DNA of 64,000 bases. Source: Plazaster borealis (taxonomy: Eukaryota > Echinodermata > Asteroidea > Forcipulatida > Labidiasteridae). Positions 31,801 through 46,800 of the stretch are shown piece after piece (within the stretch, counting starts at the first letter, position 1; each line of letters begins with the position of its first letter). A program made the position numbers and the translations under genes. Location: positions 18,585,063 through 18,649,062 of the forward strand of contig CM037472.1 of the NCBI GenBank assembly GCA_021014325.1, given 5' to 3'. The notes below the pieces were generated by a model that saw only the letters and a list, made by a program, of their open reading frames with translations, did no database searches and was not told the origin of the DNA.

Positions 31801-34800
31801 ATGCGCGCAATGGTGAAGCATTCCATGCCACACTTTCCTATCATTGTATGGTCGATCAGTATCACAGATTGCCACTGCAGAAATTGACCAACAGTGGCCC
31901 AAATTCCATTGCAACTGAACATAGCTGGTGGCTTCTCCAGTTTACCACTCTCATTGAAGCACTTTGGGCAATGGCTCTACTCTATACTTAGTATGTGTGT
32001 GCCTCAAAATGCCACTGTTGTGGCATAGTGAGGTGTGGGTTGGTTGTCTTGAGAAACGTGTGGATAGTAGGAGGGTTAATGTAAACAAACCCATCCATAT
32101 CTTAACTAGAATGACTAATACTCACGTTAGAGTACAGCTCCATAGGGCCTTCCTCTGAATCGGGTCTGAAGTCTGACTTCCTCTGCTCCTTGTCCAATAC
32201 GTATTTGATCCAACCACAAATTGTAGACAATGTCCTGCAATTATAATAACAACAAGTTTTTATCACATGCTTTTGAATAAGGGAATAAAAGAGTAGGCGA
32301 TGAGGTCTTAAACGGCCGTTAAAAACCGACAAGGCTGTGGCCGTGCGATAAAGGACTGAGCACAGCCACAACCCTACAAGGTTTTAAACGGCCATTTAAG
32401 ACTGAGTCACCACTCTTTTATTCACATTAATAATTACTTTTCCATTAAGATCCAAAACCCTTTAAAAGTTGAGAACAAATCTAACAGTTTAACCTCAGCT
32501 CAACCCTCGACTCAGCGTTGAACTTCTATCCACGTTGAGCAGAAAGTAGCAACTTACGCGCTTACATTTCTAACTATCGCACGCAAGTTTTGAACGTAAG
32601 GGAGCCAAATACGCGAGCTACCAACTTAAATTTGGCCGATAAATTTGTGAGTTCTGCGCAATCATCTGATAGCACCCTCTTTTGACTCCATTTTCTCAGG
32701 CCATGTTTAAACACTCCCACCGTGTTTATATCGAATGTTTAAATATGGCCATGTGATCTCTCTCAACCAATCAGAATGGATGAACTGTCCCAGGTATTTA
32801 TGAATTAAGAATCAAAAGTCTTACGCTGTTATTATCCCTGTTTATTAGGGCAAATATATGCAAACCCTGGCGGCCACATTGGCACACTGTCTGCAACCAT
32901 CACTAATTGATGCCCTAAGAAGTGTGCCTCAATCAGGCATGAGAATGGGCGATGATGAAAAAACAGGAAATCTATTTTGTACGCAAACAATCTGAAAAAT
33001 CGAACACCAAAAATGCATGTCCGTGGGTGATAGCGGTTTAGATAGCAATTAGGTTTTTGTGACTACACAGTAACTGGGCGTTTGGGAACCAAGAGAATGA
33101 TGGGAAGCGGCAATTGTTTGTTAACGTTTTTTTTTTCACACACAGTGTGTCGATCTATCGATACTAAACAAAAAATGGGTAAAAAAAACTCACAATTTCT
33201 GATTAGAGAAGAGAAGGATTAGCAATCCAAAAATATACCTACAACTCAACCCCAAAATTTTATATCAAATTCACAAATTCACCAAAAAACCAAAAAAAAA
33301 AAAAAAAAACAAAAACTCAACTTTACAGGAAGATTCTCATGCCTGCTCAATGTGTTTTTTTGACACTTGACAATAAACAACACTGTTTTTCCATGATGGC
33401 TTGGACTGAATTTATGTGTTCTTTTGCAGTACAGTTTTACATTCTTGTCATTCTTGTATTTGGTCATTCTGAAAGTGGAGTGTAGTGTTATTAATAATAA
33501 TAACTAGTTCTTATATAGCGCATTTCACAATAACGTCTCAATGCGCTTTACATTAGTGCCCTGGTCATTGGGCCAATAACATTCCTGTAATCTTTCTCAG
33601 CTCCCTGGGGAGTATACAGCCCGAGCTGCCGTGGCGCTCCGAAGGCTTTTCAAACACATTATCAACCTCTACCCTCGCAGGTACCCATTATACCCCTGGG
33701 TGAAGAGAAGCAATTATAGTGAAGTATCTTGCTCAAGGATACAAGTGTCATGACCGGGATTCGAACCCACACCCCGATGACTTAACCATCGGAACTTGAA
33801 TTCGATGCTCTAAACCACTCGGCCACATGACACTCTGTTTTATGGAAGGTTCCACTGTGCAGCAGGAAATCCAAACATAAACATCATTGTACACAATTGA
33901 CAATAAGACACTGACCTTTCCAGCCCCGTTTCTGTCTTGGATTCCATCTGCTCCACGATCTGCTTTTTCTTTTGGACACATTCACTGTGTGCTGGAGAGG
34001 AACTGAGGAGACAAAATCAGATTGGAATAACGTAAGGTTCATCAGGTAAAACCAGGGGATGGATTTTGAAGGATTTTTTGATAGTCAGGCCGTGTTTGAA
34101 TTGGCAGCTACAGCTACGGCTACGGCTTGATTTCCGCGTCACCATGCGTTGAAGAATAGGATGTCCTTAGCAACACCCTTAGCAACAGTCATAGCTGTAG
34201 CTGTAGTCGCCAATTCTGATACCGCCTCAGAGTGAACACAATGAACTTCTCTGATTGAGTTGAGTGGTTAAAAAAAACCTGTTTTTCTGGAGGTAGTTAG
34301 TCTGAAGCTGACCATAGATGTCTACTGATTACTTTCAAAGCATAAACCAAAAGCACCGAGAAAACAGTGTTTCACAGCCGTTTCAATTGACAACTCCAAC
34401 CTTTTTCTACCTTTTTAAATAACCAAAGAAGAGGAAATGATTAGGTAAGAAAAAACAAAACATGAATAAAATCCTGTATCTTGGAAATTGCCAACATACA
34501 CTGATGTCTTAAAGACAATGTCTGGGTAAAGGTTAATAGTTGGCAGATTCCTCTGTATAGATAGAAATAGTATTGCCTAAAACTGGATGCAAATCTTTAC
34601 TGTTCAACAAAACCCTTGTTCATGGGTTTTGAGGCATTGCATGGTGAAGCATTAATGTACATTCCGTTTGCAGTAACACAATATGCGTGTATTTATATCT
34701 ACTTTGCTGTGTAGACTGTTCTTGAGAAATTGTCTTGCTATTTATTCTACTGATGCGGAGTAGAGTTCTAAAAAGAACTGTCCTGCTTATCAAGTACTAC

Positions 34801-37800
34801 CTGGGCCCAATTTCATGGAGCTGCTTAAGCAGCAAATATTGCTTAACTTTTTTCTGCTTAGCAGAAATAAGCAGGATACCAGTCACAAATTGTACTTACG
34901 ACATGGTAGTTTGGCTGGTAACCGTATTCTGGTAAGCGTAACTTTGTTATGCTTAGCTACTTTTTGTGCTTAAACAGCTCTATGAAATTGGGCCCTGGGG
35001 AGGTAGGAAATCGGCCGGGACTACTTCTTTCACTTAGTGGATCGCGGGGACTTCTCAATCACTGCCGCAGATTGAGTTATTAATTGGTCTCAACACTCTG
35101 ACAAGCCTGCTCTATCTAGTCATCATCAGGAGACCTTTGCCGTTATGGTACTGAGCCAGCTCAAGGATGCAGCAATGATTTTATATTTACACTCAATATG
35201 AAGAGCATAACACTAGCTTAATTTTTCATGCAAGATAAAATTTGCTTTAAAATGTGATACAATCTTAACAGATCCTCTTTCTCAAAATGTTAAATATTGC
35301 GATTTCTTTTCCTTAGCTATAAATGGAAAGATGGTGATAAAAAGATGAAGAAACCTTAGTGAAGAGATTTTGGTTTCACAAATCTCTGCTCAGCATTTGT
35401 TTTTAAATGATGAAAAAAGAGTGCAAATAAAAAAAAAAAAATTGGTCACAATTCTCTGTTTGTTTTGTATTATTGCATACCATTTGTTTCGAATGATGAA
35501 AAGGAAATAGAGAAAACCAGGAAATTTTGGGTTTACTTATCTTTTCTCAGCCTTTGTTTTGTGTGATGAAAGATGGAATGGAAAGTTAAAAAAAACAAGA
35601 GATTTACGTTTCACAAGTCTCTTTTCAGCATTTGTTTTGAACGATGAAAGATGAAATGGAAATAGGTAAGGTAAATCTACAAAAGTGTTATTTTGAAAAA
35701 CACTGGAGTGCCAGGCTTGAGGTAACTGTCTGAATACTAAAATTACAGAACTCAGGCCAGTGGTTCAGTGACTATTTCAAGCCCTGTTTAGATCAAAATT
35801 TCACTGGACCCCACCCCGACAATAACCAGGTTGAATGGCAATACATACAAACAAACAAATCATTTTAATAACCTGACTTCCAGGGGCCAAACAAATTTTA
35901 AACTAGTTTTGATAGAGGAAGAATATCATGCATACCAAACCTCACCGGGCTAAGTAGAACAGAAGGTTTGATTTGGAATTCAAAGTGAAGTGCATACAAA
36001 TGAGTACAATATATCAAACACCACAGACATGTAGAACACCTAGAGGGCGCTGTAATATGGTTAACCCATGTATGTGCGCAATCTTTTTGTGGTAAATTTT
36101 GTTTAGAGGAAACGTTAAGTGGGATTACAGTATGGTAAAATATATATTTTATAATAACAAGTTTGTTATGTATTATTGCATACCATAAAGTACGACTGAA
36201 ATTTGTTTTTCGTATTTAGTTAACACCAATTCAGTTGAAAAAGTATATGAAATGTGCAGATTAGTTAAAAATTTCATTAAAATGCTTCTCTTTGTTCCAG
36301 CGCCTTTGTTCTATATGTGCGCTATATAAGACTCCTGTATTATTATTCTATTATTATTGTTAGTTTGTTGCATTCCATTCTAGCATTTTATATCTGATGA
36401 ACACACAGGGAAAAATTGTGGCTTCAAAATCAGCAAGTTGAAAACCTTTGTGAATTGTAAGCACAGTTAAAGGCAGGGTATTCTTTTGGTAATCGTTAAA
36501 CACCAGTATCCTCACTTGGTGTATCCCAACATATGCATAAAATAACAAACCTGTAAAGATTTGGGCTCAATCAAAGTTGCAAGAAAATAATGAAAGAAAA
36601 AAACCACCCTTGTTGCATAGAATTGTGTGCTTTCAGATGCCAGAAGCCTTTCTCAGATTCAAATCTTTGGGTAAGAAATTACCTCGTTTCCTGGAACTAC
36701 ATTACTTCAAAGGGGGTCGTTCCTAGCAATGTTTAAAACTATCAACAGCTCTCCAGTGCTTTTTACCAAGTAAGCTTTTATGGTTATTATCGTTTGGAGT
36801 AATTAACAAAAGTATACCCTCCCTTTAAGAGGGAACAAAGAGTACGTTGCTCCATCAGTGAGGCTATCTGAAATCCATTTTTTTAAAATTCCTATAGTCA
36901 GTGTATGTGAGTGATCGTGAAATAAAGATGGGCAACTCAGAATTCCAAACTATTGTGTTTTTAGATTGATCACTTAAAACTGTTTAAAACCATGAACCCT
37001 TTAAGTCATTTTAGGTTTGGAACTTTGTGTTTTGATGACCCTGACCACCACCGACATGTCTGAGCTTTGGTCGTTGGTTACGTTTTTTTTTACAAGTTTG
37101 GTTGTGCTGTTATAATAAAGTCAATTTGACTAAAACAACACCAAGTCATCACACAAGACCTTATTCAAAGTTGACTGATTTTATACCAAACTCAAAGTTG
37201 GATTTTGGCCTGCAGTGCTAAACCCATGTCTTAGACCATGAAGTGGCATGGCAAATTTTCCTCTGTTAAGGTTTACTCTTAAGTGGAACTTGTACATTGC
37301 AAAGGGCACCACGGCAAAAGCAAGAGGCACCCAGCGCCACCTGCAAAGGGTTGTGTGAGTTTATTCAATGCCCATGAATCAATCAAAATCAGGGGAGGAA
37401 TTTGGGAAGAACGGGATAAGTGGAACTTTTCAATTTATATTGAACTTTGCAAAAGCACCACGGCAAAAGCAAGAGGCACCCAGCGCCACTGCAAAGGGGG
37501 GGTTTGGATTAATTCAATGCCTGCGAATCAATCAAAATTAGGGGATGAATTTGGGAAGAACGGGATTTAGTTAGAATTAATTGGATTAAGAGGCAGGCCA
37601 TTAGAGATGTGCATTCTATAAGAGGGCATCTAGACTACTCTAGTATACACACACACAAGTGCTGAAGCTATAGGGAGTCCCACCTTACTAAGCACAATCC
37701 CGCTGATGCAGGCGCGAAGCCTCTGGAAAAACGTAACGCCACAAAAAAAAGGGTGAAATTATCACAAAAAAAGAAAGAAGTGTGTTTAATTATAACGGAA

Positions 37801-40800
37801 ATCATAAAAAGAAATGGGGAATGGTGATATCTAGTGGTGGGTAGGAGCAGGGTTAAAAGAATGTGATATTAGGTGAATCTAAATCGTGGAAATCATTTGG
37901 ATTAAAAGAATGAGGAATTGAGGTGTATCCCATTGGTAAGCTTCTGTGGTAATCGTGAGTGTTTTTGTTTCTTATGAAAGCTTTTCTTTAGTTCTGGCTC
38001 CAAATCTGGCATACAAGGACAGTCATGTGTAATTTTAATGAAGATTTTTCTTCAGTCATTGTTCAAAGGCAATCCTGAAAGGCAAAATATAGAATTGGCA
38101 ATCATAATAAAAAAGGTATAAGATTCAATCTCTTGAAGCTCACTGATAATTTAGAAGTTTATACCAGTGCCAATACTCCGTCCAATTTACTGTTAACAGA
38201 TTTAGAAAATAGAGCCCCTCTCAAAATCACTGCAGCTTATTTTGATTGCAGCAATCAAAATAAGCAAGCATTATTTAAACTGTGCACAAAATCACTGTCA
38301 AAATTTAAACTGTTTTTCTTGATGAAAGACTTCGTGTGTTTGTTGAAAACTAGAGGATGGGAATGAATTTACTGTTTTACAAACAATGATGTTTTATCCC
38401 TTCACGACAGAAATTTATATTTCCAGTTATTTGAAGAGAGTCCAGAGATATATAGTTCTTGCATAAATCAGAAGATCAAAAAACCCTTTTATATACATTT
38501 TGGGGGATTCTGATGACTATAGGAGCCAATCTTTGTGAAGTAGGATTGGTTTTTTTTTTTAATGCCAACAACAAAATATTTATAAAAAAGCAAACTAAGA
38601 CAGTATGAGAAATATTTCTAAGGGATACGTGTTAATAGCTTAAAGGGGCTGTGTCGTCATGATCAAAGCAGGCCTGTGGCTGTACATGGAATGATGAACT
38701 CTCACCCAGTTACAACACGTGTGCACGTACTCTCCATAGACATGATACAGAGGGAGGTGCGCGGATGTGCAGTAACTGGGGGAGAGTTCATAATTTCATG
38801 TACAGCCAAAGGCCTGCTTTGATCATTACGACACAGCCCCTTTAACAACTAATAGGAAGGCTTTGAAGTGAACAAACTTCTAGTTGGCAGACTAACTACA
38901 TAGCTGATAAAAACACTTTTAATAGTCAAATAAATATCAAACAAAGAAATACATGTTCATGTCACTAAAGAAAAGCTAATTCAGAAGGATTAAGGAAATT
39001 CTGAGTCTAAAAGAAATTTAAATTCTAAATCTTAAGTTAGCAATTCCACAGCCACTAAATTTTAAAACGTTAAGTGTTTCAAAGTGGTTCACTGTTTTAC
39101 TTCCAAATTAAGAAACTAGTTTCACTCTAGCCAGGTATTCTTTTACTCTAGTATCACTAAAAAACACCACACAAACAACCTGTGAAAATTTCATCAAATC
39201 CAGAGGTCACATTTTAGTGAAGACAACTAAAAATCGTCTATATTTTTTCAGAGATTTTGTGCATAGACATGCTTATTTCACTTGTTGTAATAAAAATAAG
39301 CAACGATAATGTTTGGGGTCTTCTAATGCTAACTCTTGACTTGGACAACATTTTAGACAAAAATATTTCTCTGGAGGATTGGTACTGGTAAAAACTTTGT
39401 AGTCAGGTTGAAACTACTGCATTGTTTTCCCACCCGATAAATACCAATCCCATACTTTGTCTTAAATAAATCAACTGAAGTTTGTGATTCTGACTGACCT
39501 AATCAGTGGCACCAACACATCGCTGAATTGTTTCTCTAGAAGATGGAAGATAGCGTTGGCCTCTCCGGCGACGTTGAAGAAGTAGATCTGTGGAAAGCTC
39601 TTAGGTTCCGAGGATGGAATACCCTGAAGTCCGATCTCAAGAGCATATTCAATGTGTTCATTGCAGAGATACTCGGTCAGGATGTCAAAGATTTTGATGG
39701 CATGAGTTGATAAATTGGACTGGTTGGAAAGCTACAAATAGAGAAACACATTGGGATAAAAATTATTTTTTTATGTGCTGTGGTTCTTGGCCCAATTTCA
39801 AAGAGCTGCTTAAGCACAAAAAGTAGCTAAGCACAACAAAATTATGCTTACCAGAATAAGGTTACCAGCCAAACTACCTTGTCACATGCACAATTTGTGA
39901 CTGGTATCCTGCTCATTTCTGCTAAGCAGAACATTGTTAAGCAGTATTTTCTGCTTAAGCAGCTCTATGAAATTGGGCCCTGTTGTGAGGTGTACAGGCA
40001 TGCAAATGCAGTTTGTCAAAACAAAAAAGGGGAACAGTGTCAGGCACAGCAAGACTTCGTACCGTGTATTTCAATTTGTAACGACACAGTTATGAAACCA
40101 AAAACAAGGAAATGGAAGCTTTGAAGATAAAAAAACTGCTCAGTTTCTCTTTATATTTACCAATCATTACGCCTGAAACTTCGCTCTTTTAAGGGCAAGC
40201 AGTTTTTCCTTGGTAAAGGGTGCCTCTATACGGTAAATGTAAGTTTCTACTGGAACAATTCAAGGAGCACCAAGGCAATGACCAAGGGCATGGAGGTGAT
40301 TGCCTCCGTTGTCTCCTTGAAGCATCATTCCTGAATCATGTCTTATAGTTTTAATAACAGTAATAATAACTAGTTTTTATATAGCGCTTTATCTACGGGT
40401 GTCTTAAAGTGCTTATTGTTAGTTTTTGTTCTAAGTTTTGAATTAGGAGACCCGTATATGTAGCACCTTACAAGGGTGCTGCACCTTACGAGGGTGCTGC
40501 AGCTCATTCAGCAGCTACTGCTAGCAACCCCTTCTCTTGCAATAAGTGTAACAAGGTTTCTTTTACATGCATTACACAACACACAGGACACACATCCAAA
40601 GGATGAAGCAATATTGGTTAAGTGTCTTGCTAAAGTACACAAATGTCCAGACCAGAAATTGAACCCACACTCTGCTGATCAGAAACACCAGAGCTTGAGT
40701 ACAGTAGGCTCGAGTCTAGTGCGCTTGAGTCCAGTGCGCTTGAGTCCAGTGCACTTGAGTCCAGTGCGCTTGAGTCCAGCGCGCTTGAGTCCAGTGCGCT

Positions 40801-43800
40801 TGAGTCCAGTGCGCTTGAGTCCAGCGCGCTTGAGTCCAGTGCGCTTGAGTCCAGTGCACTTGAGTCCAGCGCGCTTGAGTCCAGTGCGCTTGAGTCCAGT
40901 GCACTTGAGTCCAGCGCGCTTGAGTCCAGCGCGCTTGAGTCCAGCGCGCTTGAGTCCAGCGCGCTTGAGTCCAGTGTGCTTGAGTCCTCTTTTAAATGTC
41001 TTGATAACTTGAAAAGTACGGTAACACCAACATAATCCTGATATTTGGTTACTCAAAAAGAGTGAAGCTGAACTCACCAGCTGGCATCTGTTGAAGGCTT
41101 GTTTGGATTCATTGAGTAAATTCAAGGCTATTTCCTGTGAGAGGAAAGTCTGTCCCTTAAAGTCAACTTGAGGACCTGATGAACCAATGTTGAGGGGAGC
41201 CTTGGTGCGTAGTTTATTCTGCAGATCATGCAGGCTGTCAAGAAGAAGAACCAAATTGGAGATTAAGGAAAATCTAGATTAACTCCAGCAGTGTCTCGGT
41301 CTGATTAAATCGGCCCAATTTACGGACTGTATACTGGCACATTTGTATTGGTCACATCACACCACTTGTTGCGATAATCGTAACCCTCAAACCATGTGAC
41401 CTTTGAACTTGTGTATGCCGCCTTGAATGCAGTCATTTTTTTTTCTAGAATTTGTACTTGCAATTTCGTTGAAAATAAGTAATATGCAGCTTAAAGTGCA
41501 TGGCATTACACATATTTTATTCAAAAGGCACCGTTAGGGTTAATTAAGCAAACTCAGACTTGAAGGCGCTGAACACATTTGGAAATTGTCAAAGACCAGT
41601 GTTCTCACTTGGTGTATCCCAACATATGCATAAAATAACAAGCCGTGAAAATTTGGGCTCAATTGGTCATCGAAGTTGCAAGAAAATGATGAAAGAAAAA
41701 ACACCCTTGTTGTACAAATTTGTGTGCTTTCAGATAGGAATAAAAACTTCTTGCAAGAAGTTTTTATTATTTAAGAGAAAAATTACCTCTTTCTCAAAAA
41801 CTACGTTACTTCAGAGGGAGTCGTTTCCTACAATGTTTTATATTATCAACAGCTCTACGTTGCTTGTTACCAAGTAAGTTTTTGTGCTAATATTTGTTTT
41901 GAGTCATTACCAAACGTGTACGATACCTTTAATCAAAAAGGAAACATGGTCATGGTGCTAATGAGAGAGCCATCTAGGTGTGTTTCGGACACCCTGATTT
42001 CAAATCAGGACTGGTAGCTATTTTTAAAATAAAATTGATTTATAGTTTTAATATCAGAGCCAAACAATTTTTAAAAACCTTGTTGCTTTATTTTTTGATC
42101 TCCACAATCAAAAAAGCCTGGTAGAAAAATGCACACTATTCCTTACAAATACTGAAACTTTTCATCATTGTATTCACCAAAAACACGACCACTAAATTTG
42201 ATGACATCTTTACAGGTTGGTTGATGTAGACCATTGTCACACATCCGTGTAAGCGTAAAACACAGCTAATATTCTTTATCCCCAATGCAATTGTTACAAC
42301 TATTAAATTGTTGCAATACCCGCTGCTAAGTGCTAATATATATACAGGCTACGAACTGGGCCCAATTTCATAAAGCCGTTTAGCAGAAAATTCTGCTCAG
42401 CAATTTTCTTTGCTAAGCAAGAAATGATTGGGTACCAGTCACAGCAATGGTAACTGTATGGTATTTTGGCTGGTAACCTAATTCTTAATATTGGCAACTC
42501 ATCTTAAGATGAATCTTAGTGCTTTTGTGAAATCGAGCCCTGCTCGAGCATGGCAGGGGTCGCGGTTTCAAATCCAACAAAAATAGGATGCATGTGGGTT
42601 TTTTTTCCCCACAGGAATCGGGAAGCACTAGTATCCAGTTCTTATCAAACATTGGTGTAGGGTACCACACAAGTAATGATCTTTACCCCTGATGCAATTT
42701 TTACATTTAGTTTATTTCCCATTTAATAAAGCTCGGTTCATACTTCATGCGAATTGCAAAAGCGAATTGAATTTCCCTGCGTCACAGTTGGAAAACTGCG
42801 CGTTCATTACTGTTTGCGCCACCTAATTCGCCTCGTATTCGCTTTCGTGTGCAGTATGGACCGGGCTTAAATCTGAAAAGCAATATCCATTACCCTCCAG
42901 CTTGTTGAATCAGTTTCTTCTGATGTCCGATCCCACTATAGTACAACTTCAGATTCTCAGACATCCTCTCTCGTAGGTGCAACTCCTCACACTGGATGTA
43001 ACCCTCCAGGTATTTCTCAAAGATGTGCTTGGTAAGTCTGGTGAGGAGGTGGGCATCTGAGCCCAGCCTGTAGTCAGACAGCGCTGCAGTCAGCCGGCCT
43101 GTCCGAGCGTACAGCTCATGAAGGTCTTTCAGGTAGTGTTCCCGATCCTCTTCTTTGTTGGAGAGCTTCCCTTTCACATGTTCCTGGGATATCAGATTTA
43201 GAGTTGTCTTATTTTGAATTTTATATTAGTTTGTGACATGATCTTACACCCGCTTTTTACAGGTAGGGTCATAGAATGGTTTTCTCAACGCAATGCAGAT
43301 TTATAGGCAAAACTATAAAGAAAGATACAATAGAAGTCACATGTGAAAGTTTCAGCTGAATACAGTGTCTACTTGCTGAGAAACAGCCAAAAACTCTTGC
43401 ACTATTTTCACAAGAACGTCAAATCCATCCACAAAAAGTGAGGTGACAGCGGGTACCAACCGCATCTCTGTTCTTAAATTGTCCTTAATTTTGGTTGTAA
43501 CAATCAAAATCAGCTGTTGCGTAGTTTTAGGTTTTCTTAAATATGGCTTCATTTCAGAGGGAAATATTTCACAGAAAAAATGGTTCTAGTATGAACTGCA
43601 TAATCAGTAAGCTTTCACACTAAAATTAAACAATGATGTTTTTGTATCCTTACCTATCCTGTATAGTACCTTATAGTTGCTTGTATTTGTCTCTAAGAGT
43701 TATGAAGTAAAGGTTTACCTGTAACTTGACTTCATACAGGTTGAGTACAAACTTGCCCATCACACTCTCTGGGCTGCTGAATACCTGATGTACTATGCCA

Positions 43801-46800
43801 TTAACCTGATTCCCAAAAACAGAACAAGACATGTTAGAACCATCACAATGACTCCACACTGATATGGATTCAACAGGGTCAAGAGTCACTGCTGACAACA
43901 AGTCTGAAACAAGGATCCAAATTTTAGGAGATGTTAAAATTATGGGGTTTTTTTACCTTTTGGTAACCCTTGTGGCTTAGATTTCACAGAGCTTTTAGGA
44001 ACAGTGTACTCAGCACACAAGAAGTAGATCAAAGGGCAAGATTTCTTTGTATGTGGACAAAATAACAGCTGATTTTCTTCACCATGCTGACTTAAAAAGT
44101 CTTAATTCAGATACAAGTCTGAAATTTCACATCCCTGACTCAAATGGTGTAAACTTGCATTGGGGGATAGGGAATGCTTTTGCTGAACACCAATGCAGGG
44201 CTCAAATTTTACACTAGATCGCAGGCGAGTGATTTTAGCCCCAGGCCAGTAAACTTATGACCGAACAAGTCTGGCAGTCTTGTGTTTTTCAATTGAATAA
44301 CAACACCTCACTGTGTAACATCTTTTTGTTAATAACAGCAAGAAACGGTGTTCAAATGTTGCTTTGAGTCTGGTACCGGTAAATAGCTTTCAAAATGTAC
44401 TTACCCATAAGACAATGAAATAAATCTTATCTCAGTGCTTGTTCAAATAAAAACGGTTTACATGTTAAACTTTGTAGAAAGTTCTTTCACATTAAGATTC
44501 AGGGGTCGATTTCACAAAACTCTTCCTCACTTAGGACTATTCCTAGGCAATGCTAAGAGATAGGACTAGTCTTAAGTTAAGACCAGTTAATGGTCCTAAC
44601 TTCAGATAAGACTAGTCTTATCTCTTTTTGAAATTGGCCCCTGGTCTTGTAAAATAAATTCTGATCCGGTAAACAATGTGATCTACACGCCCTGTGGTCT
44701 TGTGGAATTTCACCCCACATTTTAGCCCTGTAATGTACTACAAATATATACTATGCACTCATTGATTGCATTATCCAGGAGGTCAGGCTAAACTGCTTGG
44801 GTATTGGGTAGAAATTGATTCGTAGGCATGGGAAGGTCAAACTTGAGTGCTAGCTACTATTTAGACAAACCAACAATCCAACTAATATTCTACTAATATT
44901 TGAACAAAAGTTGCTTACCTTTTTACATAAAGGGATTAAATCTTCATACACATCTTGGAAAATGTATGTATTCTGAAATAAATCACAGAACATATTTGTT
45001 TACAGATTAGTTGTATGAACTCATGGGCACTTTAAAAACAAGCATCTAAGCTTCTTGAACTATCCCTATTCCCGTTCATTGGACAATGGACATTAATGAA
45101 ACCATCTCAACTCCAACAGTCTCCACCCTCGTAGTTACCCACTCCTAGGTGATGGGAAGCAATTAATGTTAAGTATTTTACCCAAGGACACATGAGTGCT
45201 ATGAGTGACTGAGGTTCAAACTACGGTACTAGAGTCCAGTGATCAAGACAAGTATGCCACTACACATTAGAAATGAACTTATTCCTAAATTGTCAATGAT
45301 CTGTCACATTTCTGGAATCAAATTGGCTTTATCTTTTTGGCTTTCACCTCCATGTTCCAGTTAAAATCCCACCCTCGCATATGGATAGGGTTTTCAGTCC
45401 CTACTCAATGATGTGGGTTTTCTCTATTTGGGGTTCTCCTACATCATGTGGTGTACATCTTACACTGAAAATATCTTCATTGTTTTCTCTTTTCGGGTTT
45501 CTTAGGACTTATGGGTTACAGTGCAAGGCACTTTAAACCATCCTTTAGTTTAAGAAGTACAAATTTAACATTCAGAACACTTGACTGCTCAGTCATGACA
45601 CTCTTTGTACACTTTAATATTTAGGCATTACATTAAGCCAAGGATCTGGTGAAATTTATTTATTGTTACTATAAACCCTAGACTAAATAAATGAATTAAT
45701 TAATTATACTAGACTTCTATGAACAACCATAGATGGAATTTGTCTTACTGCTTGGCTTTCTTCAATGAAGGCATCAACACATCGGTGGTAGCCCTGTGGA
45801 GAAAGAAAAAGATGATTTTGACGTAAGGGATAATTCTGACATGCTTTGGGTCGGCAGGCCGGGTAAATGTCAAAAGTAAAAATAGCAGTAAAAATAGCTC
45901 AGCAATCTTTGTCATGTTGAGAACTTCATCATTGAGCCAGAATCTGTCAGGCAGTAAGCAAATTCTTATCATTTTATTTCATTTGTCAACTACAGCAGTC
46001 ACAATTGGCAATTGGTGAGATATGTCATCAGTTGGTGGTTATCAATAAGGGAATAAAAGAGTACCCGACGAAGTCTTAAACGGCCATTTAAAACCGGCAA
46101 GGTCATGGCCACGACCCTGCAAGATTTTAAACAGTCGTTTAAGACCGAGTCACTACTCTTTTATTCCCATTCACAAATACCCTTCAGTTAAAAACATTCA
46201 AAACCTCCTACAAGTTCAGAACATATCTGACAGTTTAGCCTCGGCTCGCCTCAACTCTGCATTGAATTACGATCCATGTCAGTAGCTGTTACCTTGAAGT
46301 GAGCTAGTATTCCTGCAATTTCCCTCATTCTCTCCGTGGCCCCTTCATGGTATGCTGAGCGAAACTCTGTGATTAATTCATCCTCTATCTGATTGTATTT
46401 CTCTGTATTCAAATTACAAATGAAGAGAGTTCATTTCAAACACTGACAATGTTGTGCATTCAAAAGGTTACAAGAACATTTTCAAGTCCTGCTCTCGTCA
46501 ATTTTTCTTTGTTCAACCCAAAATTATTTTAAAAAAATTCCCAGTCATTTTCTCTTGTGGTTTATTACTTCATACTTGAATAATATTCTGCTCTCATCAA
46601 TTTTCTTTGTTCAACCCAAAATTATTTTAAAAAATTCCCAGTCATTTTCCCTTGTGGTTTTATACTTCATATTTGAATAAAAAAGTCGCATCCCCGTAAG
46701 GTGATCCCTCTGCTGCCGCTTCCCAGGTTGTATGGTAAACTTGGGTGGGATCTCTGGTTATATGGCAATTAAAGGTTGAATGGCTTCTGACTGGCTACCC

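Noticed and set aside
40476..41012. 178-codon plus-strand frame rich in LSPVRLSPA
   Set aside because: It is the translation of the 15-bp minisatellite, and equivalent frames exist on the other strand.
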